DNA of 64,000 bases from Cyanodermella asteris (lineage: Eukaryota > Ascomycota > Lecanoromycetes > Ostropales > Stictidaceae). The translations under genes were made by a program, and so were the position numbers. Numbering within the stretch: position 1 is the first letter of the stretch; every line of letters starts with the position of its first letter. The stretch is taken from contig UYJD01000001.1 of the NCBI GenBank assembly GCA_900618795.1, positions 420,790-484,789 of the forward strand, in the 5' to 3' direction. Below are positions 1-11,515 of this stretch, in pieces. The notes below the pieces were generated by a model. It was not told the DNA's origin, ran no database searches, and saw only the letters and a program-made list of their open reading frames with translations.

Positions 1-231
1 TAGCGCGGATATTGATTCATCAGATTCGATGTCGATGGGTACTGCTTCCAGAATCGAAGTGGTGTTTGGGAGTTCGGACTTGAGCGATGCGATGGCGGCT
101 TCGCCCTTCTTGACGTCGCGAGATCCGACCAGGATAGTGTAGCTGGTGGATGACTGGCAGAGTGCTTTGACAGTCTCGAGACCAAGGCCGGTGTTGGCGC
201 CGGTGATAAGAATGATCGGGTTTGAAGACAT
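1..231 (-). CDS. Short-chain dehydrogenase/reductase, N-terminal part (runs off the window)
   Basis: The first 77 codons of an NAD(P)-dependent oxidoreductase read leftwards off the window edge. The protein opens with a short beta strand followed by TGANTGLG (about residues 10-17), which is the TGxxxGxG dinucleotide-binding motif of classical SDRs. A strand ending GSRD follows (about residues 36-39), the position that usually selects the cofactor, where an Arg commonly favours NADP(H). The start is the first ATG of this frame. The catalytic Ser/Tyr/Lys lies outside the window, so the substrate cannot be assigned; carbonyl-reductase-like SDRs share this kind of N-terminus. A longer overlapping ORF in another frame is a shadow. 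Confidence 0.85.
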   Translation of the reverse strand, partial: MSSNPIILITGANTGLGLETVKALCQSSTSYTILVGSRDVKKGEAAIASLKSELPNTTSILEAVPIDIESDESISAL

Positions 232-1851
232 GATGGGATAATGTTCGTGGGACAAGATTATCGGGCAATGTGCAATTGTCAAGTCGGACGATGTAATGCT
301 CGCCTCAGGAGCTCACAAATGGATGGAGGCGGTAATAGAGTCGTGAGGGCATAGCTGGATCTTAAGTCCTGATCATGCCCCTCGGCGGCGTTTAGGATCT
401 CCGCTTCGGTCCACCTGCGGCTGAACTTACCAACAATGGCGCACATGGCTTTCCACTGATCTTGCATCTATCCCACGTTACATCAGCCAGGCTAACAGTC
501 GGGACCTTGTTTGACTTGGTTGAAACAATCCCTACTTGCTGCTAGACGATCTCGGAGGTCCGTATCGCCGTTGTTGTTGGTCGCGGGATTAAGCGACCTG
601 CTTTGATTTGACAAGACTGCGATGACACAAGCAATCAGCGCGCTTAGTCATCGGATTGCCTCAATACCGCCGTTGCCAGCATTGTCCTTCGAGTTTTGAC
701 GATAATTGCTTTTGACTGTCGTGTCGATCGAGTGGTTCGTATATTCGCTATGCTCTAACCTTCTTCACAGGTTCGGGAAGTGCTGCAAGCATCATCACTG
801 ACCGAACAAGCTGCGACAAGAAGCGTTACGATTGTCAAATCTCGTACTTTCAGCAGCCGATGTCTTTGAAGTGAGCCAATTTCACCATGAGATCCACCGA
901 TGCACTGTTTACTCTAGCACAGGCAAACATTGCATCCGAGTCACTACTCACAAGTATTTACTGGATCTCAGCTATGATGAAGGCCAGGCCGCTTTGGGAC
1001 CCACAACTTTGGGACAATGGTTTGCAGTATGGTGCACGCTTGGTTCTTACACCGAGGAGGCCGTCAGCCGCCTTCAGCTGTACTCGTCGGACTAGAACGT
1101 TAGAAGAAGATGTTGTATCCTCGAAACCTTCGACGTATATCTGAATGCTTCAGGTCTCTCGAGAAAGCTTTGATTTCATTGGGCCAGTGTATGACCTCTT
1201 CCGGGATTGGATCGCGCCAACCGACGCATTGCTCGAACGAATGGGTATATATCTCGTAGAATCACCCGGTCCTCAGCCCCAACGAGTGAGAGGCTCAGTC
1301 GAAATGAGCGAGATATCAATATGTCCGTTGGCTTTACTCAGGGCGTTCCTGTCAGCTTCACGGGCTGTGGGTATGCCGCCGAACTCTCTCAGAGAATGAG
1401 TAGGCGTGGCGACCCAGTGCTTGGGAAAGTCGGGCGAAGGATTCATATCGCTCTCATCGCACCGATTTTGGTTTCTGAGACTTACTCCCTCAACAAACAA
1501 GGTGAAACAACGAGCAATGATATCAAAATAAGGCTAATTCTGCTGGTTCCAGTTCTGCAAATCAAATGACAGATGGTGCAGGATTGTCTGGTGTGTGCTT
1601 GTGCTTTACATCGAACTGACCGCACATACAGTCCGCAGAGCTGGCATGCTGTGACAGCAGTTGAATTGCAGCTGCAACAAGCGAATGGTGCTGGCTGTAA
1701 ACAGCTCAACTTACAAAACGCTATCGGCCTTGGCGAGAGGCATTGCCTTCTCCTCTCTACCCCCAAGATCTTGAGGAGTCTTTCTTACTTAGTCTAGGCA
1801 TAGCAATCAGCGGAGTCCAGATCGCGACGGACCTCACCTTCACTGGCAAGG
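232..1851. other. Stretch without a supported gene
   Basis: This holds the promoter side of the SDR gene. Short ORFs (for example 832-1095 and 1145-1399, both +) have no start context, motif or splice partner that I recognise. I see no repeats or RNA gene. Confidence 0.4.
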
Positions 1852-2253
1852 ATGTCCACCAAGTTCAATGCCAACCATGGCGAAGCTTTCTACAATCCAG
1901 CCTCACATTCCGAGCTACTGTGTTCAAACATTGGAAGGAATTGGCCGTCTGGCGACGACAGCGAGCGTCCAGCCCATTCTGAGTCCACTCCCACCGGGAC
2001 GCCCTCGGTGGAAATCATTATCACCAACAATTATGAGCCCAAAGGCCTCATAGTAAGCCGCCAACGGACCGTCTCGATGGAGCTGTTGTTATGCAATTTG
2101 ACGCAAGTCATTGCACGAAGAAAGCTGGTCATTGACTCCCTGGCCGTGACGAAGGACGCTGTTAGGCTAGTATTGGCACAGAGTCTAACAGCCAAGCAGT
2201 TCAAGAAGCTGGAATCGGAGATGACGGTTGTACCGAGCTACAACCAGGGTTGA
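1852..2253 (+). CDS. Unrecognised ORF, possible small or partial protein
   Basis: An ATG-initiated frame of 133 codons with mostly C or G in third positions, which is unlike the chance ORFs around it. The second half (about residues 65-125) reads like alternating helices rich in Leu, Lys, Val and Gln. I do not recognise a family. A further open stretch at about 2357-2561 follows an AG acceptor-like site, but it does not join this frame cleanly. The ORF may therefore be a complete small gene, one exon of a decayed gene, or chance. It has no obvious partners. Confidence 0.35.
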   Translation: MSTKFNANHGEAFYNPASHSELLCSNIGRNWPSGDDSERPAHSESTPTGTPSVEIIITNNYEPKGLIVSRQRTVSMELLLCNLTQVIARRKLVIDSLAVTKDAVRLVLAQSLTAKQFKKLESEMTVVPSYNQG

Positions 2254-2951
2254 GACGTCTATTCGTGAGTGACTGAAAATGAGGGTCAGCACGCACGAGC
2301 GGAGAACATCATTCGGTAAAAGGATTTGAAGGCCGATGCTGTTTGCTTCGTATTAGGGATCCTTCGACATCAGGCGCCATCTAGACGCAAGGGACTTCCG
2401 GACGATAACAAGTGCTGAGCTTCATCCTGTCCGTGAATTCGATGATGAAGTGTTATGCGAGTTCACCATGCTGCATTTCCTCAAAGAGCATCTCTTCCCG
2501 CCTCAAGCGTCGATGTACGGCACATATCTGTTGTCGGTGAGGATCAATGCAGACAAGTGAATGCCCCTACAGACGCCAAGTGGCATAGTCGCATAATCTA
2601 CACGTCAAAGCCCAGCATGCTGTGAGCTGTCAAAGCACGGGTAATGTAGATTCTTGTAAATGTTGACTTGGTGTTCTGAGCCTGTTGGCCAATGCATGCT
2701 GCTCAAGAAGTGGAGAAACTTAGTAAGTACAAGTCCCAGCAAACAGTCAGTGCAGTAGGGAATGGAACGACTGGGCTTTGTTTTCCGCTGTCGGTTGTCA
2801 CGGTGAGTCTCGGGACTTCACGCCGGAGGCTGAGACCGTCTGCGCTCCGCTGTGACATGAATGACATCTCAGCCTGCATACCTACCTTACACAGCAGCTC
2901 TCACCATCCCCACATCGCGTTCCGCCAGTGTTTATACGCCGATTCAGCATC
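2254..2951. other. Intergenic; upstream region of the ALY/REF gene
   Basis: No convincing gene. An open frame at about 2357-2561 might be an exon remnant. The last part is the promoter and leader of the following RNA-binding protein gene; no clear TATA box is seen. Confidence 0.35.
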
Positions 2952-4455
2952 ATGGATCGCGGTTTAGACGAAATCATTTCAGCCCGCCAGGTAAAATGCG
3001 CCTGATCGTACTAGCCAAAACGCCAATTGACAGTCGCATAGGCCAACGAAGGTCGATCGAATCGGGGACGCAACAGGCGCCGCGATGCTCCGAGAGACAG
3101 CAACAGAAAGGTGCGATCGAAAGTCCGACTTTGTTTCTAGTGATACTGACTGCGGTTCAGGTGCCTCCTACCCACATTTTCCTCCTTCGAAGCCGCATCT
3201 CCTCGAACTCTCGACGACGCGTTCTCCTCCCCCGACACAAGTCCGATCAATTACAGACATGATCCGCTCAAGAGGGGGAGATGTGGCTTCTAACAATCGC
3301 CAGCCTTTCGACCTGACGCTGACCTAGACCCAAGGGTGGTCGTGGTGTTGCGAATCTAGATGAGTACGGCCCACATTCTCGAACGCACGTCATTTTATGC
3401 GACACACATCTAATGAGCTGCCAGCGAATGGATACACGACAAGTACGAAGAGGACGAAAATGACTCGTATCGCTCGTCGCACCGCCGCAATGCAGCTCCC
3501 GGTCGCTACAGGGACTGCAATGAGCCTGATCCGTAGGTCCACAATTCCATCTGGACACCATCAGTCAGACACTGACCACGGATAGATTTGGACGAGACCG
3601 TATCCGTGCCGAGGGTACGAAGATTGAGATCATGAATCTTCACTGGGATATCTCAGAGGCGGACTTGGAGGTAAGGCGCGGATGATAACACTATGTGAAC
3701 CATGCTGACCACCTTAGCGACTCGTCGAGGGCCTTGGGCCGACTCTGGCTGTCAAAATTCACTATGACGACACAAACCGCAGCACGGGGAAAGCCGAGGT
3801 GACTTTCAGGTACTCTGACGACGCACGTCAAGCCGTGGCCGATTTCGATGGTGCGAATGCAAAGGGGCAGCCAATTCGTGTCAGGATACTGCCTGCCGGT
3901 GCTGGACGAGGGCGAAATCCCTTGGACCGAGCAGTGCCGCCTACGAGAAGCTTGCTGGACAGAGTTGAAGGCGGCCGCAACGACTCTTCGCACAGCAAGA
4001 ACCGCGATCGAGATAGGAGTCGGAGCCCAGGTGCTAAACGAGCCGAGTTGAGAGCCAACGCACGAGACGACATTGACCGCTATGTTCCTGATGACCAAGA
4101 TGGGAGTCGCCCACGACGACGAAGCCCAAGACGTGAACGCAGCGATCGTGGCGATGGGAGAGGACGAGGTGGGCGCGGAGCCGATCGACGTGGCGAGCGG
4201 CGAGAACGAGTTGATGAGCGAGGCCACAAGCTGGTTGGCGGCCGCCCACGAATGACACAGGAAGAGCTTGATCGTGACATGTACGACGATGGACCTGGAT
4301 GCCGCTCGGATGATTGCTGACTCTCCTACAGGGACGAATACTTCAACAAGCAAAATGATGGCGCCAATGATGCTACTGCTAGCGCTGGTGCTTCTGCAGC
4401 TCAAGCCCCTGCAACAGGAGGAGGACTTGACGAAGATATCGACATGGCAGAATGA
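2952..4455 (+). CDS. YRA1: ALY/REF-family RNA-binding mRNA export adaptor (Yra1/Mlo3-like)
   Basis: A nuclear RNA annealing and export adaptor that couples the UAP56/Sub2 helicase to the export receptor. Proposed exons are 2952-2990, 3042-3110, 3335-3363, 3425-3532, 3586-3670, 3718-4280 and 4332-4455, giving about 338 aa. The N-terminus MDRGLDEIISAR and the C-terminal LDEDIDMAE match the two UAP56-binding motifs that bracket REF proteins. An Arg/Gly-rich segment follows the first motif. One RRM spans about residues 85-160, with IEIMNL as RNP2-like and GKAEVTF as RNP1-like strand. The C-terminal half is rich in Arg, Ser and Asp. Introns carry CTAAT or CTGAC branch sites close to AG. The 224-nt second intron is long for this genome and may hide one more exon, so the structure between residues 36 and 45 is uncertain. 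The family call is firm. Confidence 0.85.
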
Positions 4456-6125
4456 TGCAAGCTTGAGCTGTAGAGCTGTGACAGACTTCTCTTTTCCGAA
4501 TTTCTCGACATTAAGCTAGCTCGGAGTGGTTGGTCTACTACTTTACTTGTTTGCACGGTCGAGTCCGGGCCCGATAAAAGAGCGTCGACGATCAAGGACT
4601 TCCGCTGTGCGCTGAAGTGCTTCGCGCGACTCGTTTGGGAGATCATCGAGGTCCTTCTTTCGTTGTCAGGCTATTTCGATGCAGTTCAAGGGCGTCCACG
4701 ATTATCGCATACCGGCTCAAAAGTCTACGCCTCTCCTGTGTGTCTGCTCGATTGTGATAAACGAAAGACGTGCACAGGTTGCGGGCGCGTTTTGCGTTGT
4801 GTTCCGTCTGGTACGTGCCGCAGACTGCTGCTTCTCCGTGTTCCGTTACTGCGAGGATTTTTCTTGCCACATACATTGAACAATGAAACGACCATACTCA
4901 AATGATTTCTCCAATTACATTTTCGGTGCCTCTCCACCATCTGCCGTCCTAGCCTGTCGGACTTTTTCAATAGTTGATTCGCTGGCGTATCATCACGAAA
5001 TCAGCGAAACCACGTGTGGTGTAGAACGAGAATACTTCATGCTCAGTGCCTACGTGATCGAGAAATTTGGCCACCCGTGCTAGCGGGCAGGAGCAGAAGA
5101 AGATTGTTGGAGGCAAACGAGAGCAACGGGAGAACGTATTCGTACAGCTAGTTTAATTCTAGTCTGTTTGGTTGAAAGCGGATGTACGATGATTGGATGG
5201 TCAGGTACTTAATGTTAGGTGATGCCGCTTGTCAGGCCAGGTGATCTGTGGAGCGCCTCAGCGGCGGCGAAAGGATGCCCGCTCTGCCTTTGTGCCTCAC
5301 CTTCGTTCTTCTTGCAACAACGCAACAGGCACGCTTTTCACCTCATGCTCACTTACCACCAAAGCTACACAGCTACACAGATGTTTAGCAAGCGGTGATG
5401 AGCGTGTCTATGGTCCGTCTGGGTCTGGATGATTTTGCTTGTGACGAAAGCCGACTTGGTGGGTTCGCTTGCAGCTTGCTCGAGTTCAAGGCCACGTCGC
5501 CCACAAAGCACCAAGTCAGGTGTTCGAAAGCCGAGAACAAAGCCCGGCCAACCCTCGTCCAAGCAGATATCTGATTTATCTTACTCAAGAACAGCGGACC
5601 GCCTGAGCTCGCAGGATATTTCTTGCACGATGCCAGGCCATGTTCACTCACGTGACTGGGCTCCGGAGCGGCGAAACGTTTGCCGGCGGATGGAGTGGAG
5701 GCCGTGTGTGGCCGAGCGCTGAGCAGTTGAGCAGACTGGAGCGCAGCGCCGTCCGGCAATAATGCTCTCTGCTAGCACTGCGCTGATCAGAGCCTTTGCC
5801 CGCAATATGCCAGAGCTCGTCCTCCTCTTCTCCGCCCTCGACACCCTGCTTTTGCTGCTTCATTTCGGCCTGTCTCACTGACCTCTAGTCCCGCTCTCCC
5901 TCTTCGAATGTCCTCAGCTTCATCGCTCGCTTCAACAATTCTCACCATCGAGCGCATTGCCTCCATCGCTGACCTCCCACGTCTTTTACCTCCTCTCCCG
6001 ACTCGACTCTGCCTGTCGCAGCACCACTTGGTCGGCCCCGACTGAGCCGACTGGGCGCTGCTCAGTCTCAAGACTGCATATACTCTGAGCATGCTCGTTA
6101 GCTTATAGCCACCGAACTTTTCACC
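4456..6125. other. Intergenic; promoter and leader of the PHD-finger gene
   Basis: No supported gene in 1.7 kb. The stretch from about 5820 to 6020 is pyrimidine-rich on the + strand, as is common just upstream of fungal start codons. ORFs on both strands here lack motifs. Confidence 0.4.
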
Positions 6126-8217
6126 ATGTCGCCCAGGCGTTCCTCTCGCGCCCGAACCCAGCCATCACCTCTCCTACCCACACAGACGGACAGCAGCAAT
6201 TCCTCTGTCACATCGGATCGAGCTCAGCGTGCGACACGATCCATCAACAAGGCGTCATCACCCCAGCGTTCTGCTCCCCGCTTGCAATCGCAAGATGATG
6301 CTACCGACGACACGACCAAGCCGCCACCTCGGCGGACGCGAAGTGGTGGCAATGAGATAAGAGACCCGTCGCCAATGCTCGACGATAACGTTGACGAAGA
6401 GGAGGATGATGGTCAGGACGAGAACGAGATTACACGTTGCGTCTGTCGCCAGTTTGACTACCCAGGCCTGTGCAGCCCACTAAGCGACATGCTGAAAAGA
6501 GCCAATTACGAACACCAGCCTGGGTCTGATGGTAACAGTGTCGGCGATTTCTTCCTTCAATGCGATCAATGTAAAGTGTGGCAACATGGCGGCTGTGTGG
6601 GTATTGTCGACGGCGACCACAGCCCGGAGGAATATTTCTGTGAAGAGTGTCGGAAAGACCTGCACAAGGTGGCAATGTCACCAGAAGGGTCAGTTTGCTC
6701 TCGCTACCCTGCATACTTCTTTGAGACGCTCACTGATGGTCCTTGTGTAGACAAAGATATTCTCGTTACGCTCCCGTCATGTCGGAAGCGCCTTACCGCC
6801 AGTCGCCCAAGCCCGGAGCACGCAAACCTAAAAGCAAGGACAGCAAGCCACGACAAGGTGTTGATATATTCGCACACAAAAGACGCCAAACACTCAACAG
6901 CCGTGAGCAGGAAGAGCTCGAGCGGGCGATTGAGGAAAGCAAGAGAGATACCCTGCCACTGGAGTCTGGAAGCGCAGCAGCCTCTGGCATGGCTTCCCGC
7001 CCAGGCAAACGAACAAGAGATGAAAGCCATGAGTACGTGACATCAGGTTTTACTATTGCGGCATCGAGGCCTGTGTTCTCGGACAGTTCTGGAAGTGATT
7101 ATGGTGACCACGCGCGAAACAAGGAACTGACGCAAACAACTACAAACAGACGCAAGACGGCATCTTCAAACAAGCGGCCCAGAACGGATTCGGATTCGCC
7201 GGCCCTTGAACCCAAAGCGGAAGAGGCTTCCGAACCTGAGCCTGCCGAGTTAGGGGCCTCAGAGTCCACTCCTCGAAGCAAGGTCCGAGGAGCAGCTGCA
7301 CGCAACGCGAGAGAAGCGCGAGAAGCCAAAGAACGTCAGAGACAGGCGGCTGCGAATGCGCGTCAAGCACGGTCTGAGCGTCGCCGAGTAGATGGTCAGG
7401 ACTTCCAATGCCCAATGTTACGAGTTTGAACTGACACGCAGCAGAATCTGATAACGAAGAGAACAAGGATGATCACATACCATCTACTGCAGCATCCTCT
7501 CCCCCTCCCGACGCCAATCCCTCCTCCTCCCGCACTTCAAAAAAGAAGAATACCCCAGGCCGTCGCGGTCGTGGCGGAAGAACACAGAATCGTGAGCAGG
7601 AGTCACCAGCTCCGGATGGCGATGAAGGCCTGCTGGCCGCAAACCCCCACAACACTCGCGCACGAAGTAGGTCTCGATCCGTCGTGCGGGAGGATGTCGA
7701 AGACAGTCGGAATGGCTTTACCCCGAACGGAACATCGAATCCTAAAGTCGTATCTGGTGTGCGTGAAGGGGTATCGATATCAAGAGTCAGGGATTTGAAC
7801 GGCATATTCGACGACGGCGGTCTACTAAGCAAACCATCCAAAGTAAAGAATTTCAACGAGAAGCGGACAAGCATGAACGAAATGCGCAAGCGTGTTGCTG
7901 CGATCTCAGAATTCATCGGCCGTGCTCAAGTGGACCGTCCGCCCAGCAAAAGCACAAGCAGGAGCAGGAGCGAAAGTGATGCTGGGGGCAGCGGAAGTGG
8001 CAATACCAGCGGGGCTAATGGTACCAACAGCACCAATAGCACTGGACCATCGGAACCAAGCGGACAAGGCTCACAACGCAAGAAACAACTGAACGATATC
8101 ATCAGCAATGACAACGGGCCAGAATTTGGGAGCTTGACCACTGAAGAGATGTTGGAGAACATGCGACTTCGCACACAAGCATGGCAAGAGCTATACGGCA
8201 AATATGGGGATAAATGA
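6126..8217 (+). CDS. CTI6: PHD-finger chromatin protein, Cti6-like (Rpd3L histone deacetylase complex)
   Basis: A nuclear PHD protein. In yeast Cti6 is a subunit of the Rpd3L deacetylase complex and binds H3K4-methylated tails. Exons are 6126-6688, 6751-7394 and 7445-8217 (659 aa). An optional 54-nt intron at 7032-7085 starts GTACGT and ends CAG with no stop inside. A basic Ser-rich N-terminus and an acidic patch precede the C4HC3 finger at about residues 103-177: CVC, then CDQC, WQHGGC and CEEC. The loop between the first and second Cys pairs is unusually long. Further on come basic, low-complexity segments, an Ala/Arg/Glu-rich probable coiled coil (about residues 375-405) and a conserved-looking helical C-terminus ending near YGKYG. 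The first ATG of the frame is taken as start. The Cti6 assignment rests on the finger and overall layout. Confidence 0.8.
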
Positions 8218-9255
8218 TTGACGCCATTGATAAACAGAAGGAGCAGACACGGGACGATAGATGACGATCGTGTCAGACGGCGAGTGGGCAATGAATCCAG
8301 CACGACATTGAGCGCATTTTACAGCGCTATGATACCACGGGGACCGGCGTTTATGCATGTCGTTGGAGTTTTCTTGGCCAGGTACCCTCCATCATGGATT
8401 GGAACGGTTCTATTGCGTGCCTTATCTACCGCATATATCACAGCTTTGGCGTTGTTGGCGGCTTGACGTGCGTCTCGTGTACTGGTATACTTTAATTGCT
8501 TTTAGGACATTGCCAAAATGTCCTTCATTTCGCACGATGTCTTTGTTGCCCGGTGTTAGCCATTGCGACATTCGCACATGTCTAAGAAATGTGCTGGCTG
8601 TTCAATTAATGGGCAAGGCGGGTAGAAAGCAGTCTCTGGCTCGTGCCTCGTGATATATCTGAACGCTCCTTCTAACGACTGCACTACGTGGCTATCGTAT
8701 TCCAGCTTATAAGCTAGCTAATAACGTAGGTACCTATCTAGATACTTAGCTCAGGTAGGTTCTTGATCAGGTACTGGGATAGATACCTGATTAGGTACTT
8801 GATAAAATACTTGGCTGGGCACTGAGCTAGGTGCTTAGCTACGACTATAACAACAGCGGCAGCAATTTCTTCTCCTGCCACGGGCGCAGTATGTTAAGCT
8901 TTTTTAATCCACGCAGTCCGTCTATTTAAAGAGCTGTTTCACTGTGATTTGCTGAGGCCGGTCGGCTGTGACGCAACTCCTCTCAATTCTTTGCCTCGAT
9001 TGTCTGAAGCACCACGCTCATAATAGAGGGAGCAATATATACAATCACTCATGACTTATGCCTCATACCTGCACTTTGTCAGTCGATTTGGAAAAGGTCC
9101 AACCATACCATTACTGCATCATTCATTGTCCTTATTGACCACTGTTCATATCCTGCGAGCTGGTTCCTAACTTATGCGACCCGGTGCCGGTCGACAGGCA
9201 CCATCAACCCAATCTTCCGGGATCACTTCAAAAGTCTCCAGGACTCTCGTCCAAA
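8218..9255. other. Intergenic, with one short inverted-repeat element
   Basis: The 3' region of the PHD gene, then an inverted-repeat element at about 8614-8880, then the promoter of the ankyrin-like gene. No other gene is supported. Confidence 0.4.
8614..8880. mobile_element. MITE-like element, CAAGGCGGG family, copy A (diverged)
   Basis: The left end begins CAAGGCGGG and continues into an AAGCAGTCTCTGG-like stretch. The right end (about 8856-8880) is a diverged reverse complement (CGGCAGCAATTTCTTCTCC). Between them, from about 8713 to 8845, lie some ten degenerate copies of an 11-12 bp unit near AGGTACTTAGCT. Three other copies of the same design occur in the window. No coding capacity. 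The ends have decayed and no target duplication is clear. Confidence 0.5.
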
Positions 9256-10320
9256 ATGTCGTCCTCGATTCCCGATCCAGTCCCAGCGCGAGGTAAAGCC
9301 CGCGAAATGCTCCGAGCCATTTCCTCGGGCTCAATCCGCCAACTCCAATACCTCTACCGTCATTTCGACATAGTCCCTCCTCACGCTCCGATCCCGTATC
9401 CTGCTTCCTCAGACCCGTCCACATTCCCCCGCTCCTCCCCGCCTCCTACTATCCTATGCCTCGCCACGGCAATAACGTCCCGCCAACCCACCATCCTCTC
9501 CGATCTCCTCCAAACCTTTCCCACCGTCCGCACCACGCCCCAGTTACTAGAGCTTTGTATAGCGGAGAGCGACTTTGGATGTCTTGATTTGTTGCTCATG
9601 CATGATGCTTCGGCGGTAGATACGTGTGTCTCCGTGGCAGAGGAGGATACGAGCGGAGCGAGTCTGTTGCACTGTGCGGTTTGGATGAGCGCGGGCTGGG
9701 TCAGTGGAGGAGGCTTCGATGCCGGTGAGATGGCGAGGTGTCTTCTGCATCACGGAGCGAGAGTGGACGTCGGGTCGTATTCTGGGCTGAGTCTGGTAAG
9801 GTGTGCATTACGAGCCGGTATGCGGCCTCCAGATGGTAAGCCGACTTTGTCGCAGCTGGCTTCTTCAGAGGAGGAAGAAGACGGGCGGGCAAATGGTCAT
9901 GACAGGAAGGCCGAAAATTATACTTCAGAGTGTGTCAATGCGAACGACCACACCAGCAGCGATGCTTCGGAAGCCGTTGAGTACGAAGATGGAGATGAAG
10001 ATGACGACTTCGAGCCGCCCGATTTGGATCTCATTAAAGACCTCATTGCTCGCGGTGCAAGTGTTGAAGGCGCACTACAGGACGCTGTCGAATGTGGACC
10101 GGATTACGTCGCTGCAATACTACAGGGTCGACCAAAGCCTTCGGCAAGAGAGATCCGAGAGGCGTTGATGGGGGCGAAAAAAGCCGAGTTGGTCATTTTG
10201 AAGGAGCGGATGGAGGAGAAGAGGAAAGCCAGCGTAGAGAGCCTAAGGGCGAAGAAGGACGAGGATGAACGGGTTGGGACTGGGATGCAGGCCACGGTCG
10301 AAGATGGTGATGAATTCTGA
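9256..10320 (+). CDS. Ankyrin-repeat-like protein
   Basis: An intronless 354-aa protein starting at the first ATG of the frame (MSSSIPDP); an upstream GTG extension is not needed. Several ankyrin-like helix pairs are visible: LLELCIAESDFGCLDLLLMH (about residues 95-115), a GASLLHCAVW stretch at about 132-141, and a following segment with ARCLLHHGARVDVGS and SGLSLVRCALRAG. An acidic linker (EYEDGDEDDDFE) is followed by a last ankyrin-like pair and a Lys/Glu-rich C-terminal helix, possibly coiled coil. Such proteins are usually cytosolic or nuclear scaffolds, but no partner can be inferred here. The repeat assignment is by pattern and the molecular role is unknown. Confidence 0.7.
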   Translation: MSSSIPDPVPARGKAREMLRAISSGSIRQLQYLYRHFDIVPPHAPIPYPASSDPSTFPRSSPPPTILCLATAITSRQPTILSDLLQTFPTVRTTPQLLELCIAESDFGCLDLLLMHDASAVDTCVSVAEEDTSGASLLHCAVWMSAGWVSGGGFDAGEMARCLLHHGARVDVGSYSGLSLVRCALRAGMRPPDGKPTLSQLASSEEEEDGRANGHDRKAENYTSECVNANDHTSSDASEAVEYEDGDEDDDFEPPDLDLIKDLIARGASVEGALQDAVECGPDYVAAILQGRPKPSAREIREALMGAKKAELVILKERMEEKRKASVESLRAKKDEDERVGTGMQATVEDGDEF

Positions 10321-11515
10321 GGCGGTCCTTCTTGGGACCAGAGTCGAGACGGCGAAACCTCGGGTCGAGCATAATTGCAGCGTGTTTGAGGTCATGTTAA
10401 GTCATATGACATTCCCAATCGATGCAGGACCTTTCTGTGTACAATAACTAGCTTGAGATTTGAAAGAACGTGCCTGCATGGTAGCCGTGTCCTCGCCTGC
10501 GGGTCTGAAGCGGGCGTATATGCTACACTCAGCACAGATGATCATATGCACCAACATGTCTCGCTCAGAGCGTGCTCGCCGCAATACCGGTAATATGCTC
10601 GGTGACCTTGCAGATTGTCTCTCCTGCACGTTCTTTGGTATATACTATACTATTGTCGACTTTACGTGGAGTTGAGAGGCGAGAGAGCAGCAAGTTAAGG
10701 CGAGCTTGCATAAGTCATGATGCACCCCGACTTGGAGTGGCCCGGAACTGACTCACCCTGTCCCCTGAAATCGATCACTGATAGGTGACGTTACAGCGGG
10801 AGTATCCCCCTAACCCACTGTACTCCTGCCACTAAGCCTATCTCGGGGTGCATTATGACTTATGCAAGCTCGCCTTAAGTTCTCTCGGCATTCTCCCAGC
10901 CTCCAGGCGCTGAACTGCTTTGGGCGGCAACACACTTCGGGAAAAACAGCCTCAAGCTGAACCGTCGGTCGACATCATCGACATCTTATCGTCCGCCCTG
11001 CCACACGGCCAGGATCTAATCAGACGTCCATGCAGCAAGGCAACTCTCGCACGTTGCCGGTGGCAGGGAATCTCAACTGTGGCTCCTCCTGCTCGTGTCT
11101 TTCGTATGCCCGGCAGACTGTGGAGCGCAGCTTCCCACGGCCAACCAATCCTGTTTCCTCGCACAGTTTTTGTACCAACACCGTGGACTGATTCTCAGCA
11201 TGTCTCTGAGCTTGTCTCCCTGCCACCCCGCGAGAGCTTTACGAGAGCTTGGGAGTGATGTAGGCGGAAAAATAGACATGAAGCCTTATATCAGCTCACG
11301 AAGTCTGCACTCTGTTCGTTTTGTCCTCATCGCGCTTGTCAGTCTCAATGTTGTGTATACCTTGTTCTTGAAACAATAGTCTCTCACTTAACAGTTATCG
11401 CTGTTGTCCCGTCGTTAAAGCCTCGCGAAATACCTAATACCAACCACCGTTGTTTTGCCAGCACACATTCATAATCCAGCCCGATAATACTATCACAACA
11501 AGACTTCTCGACGCC
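10321..11515. other. Intergenic, with one TTAA-flanked inverted-repeat element
   Basis: No supported gene in 1.2 kb. It contains the 184-bp inverted-repeat element at 10695-10878. The rest is the 3' region of the ankyrin-like gene and the promoter and leader of the wall-protein gene. Confidence 0.4.
10695..10878. mobile_element. MITE with ~35-bp terminal inverted repeats and TTAA at both ends
   Basis: The left end reads TTAAGGCGAGCTTGCATAAG and onward to TGCACCCCGA. The right end is its near-perfect reverse complement, ending CTCGCCTTAA, with one mismatch over about 33 bp. The palindromic tetranucleotide TTAA at both borders fits a TTAA target-site duplication, the habit of piggyBac-type transposases; whether TTAA belongs to the repeat or to the target cannot be told from one copy. 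The core (about 110 bp) has no ORF and shows a weaker extension of the inverted repeat (GGAGTGG against CCACT). The near identity of the ends suggests a fairly recent insertion. Confidence 0.75.

Noticed and set aside
1145-1399. 84-codon frame with a protein-like opening
   Set aside because: The second half looks random, no acceptor or donor links it to neighbours, and no family is recognised.
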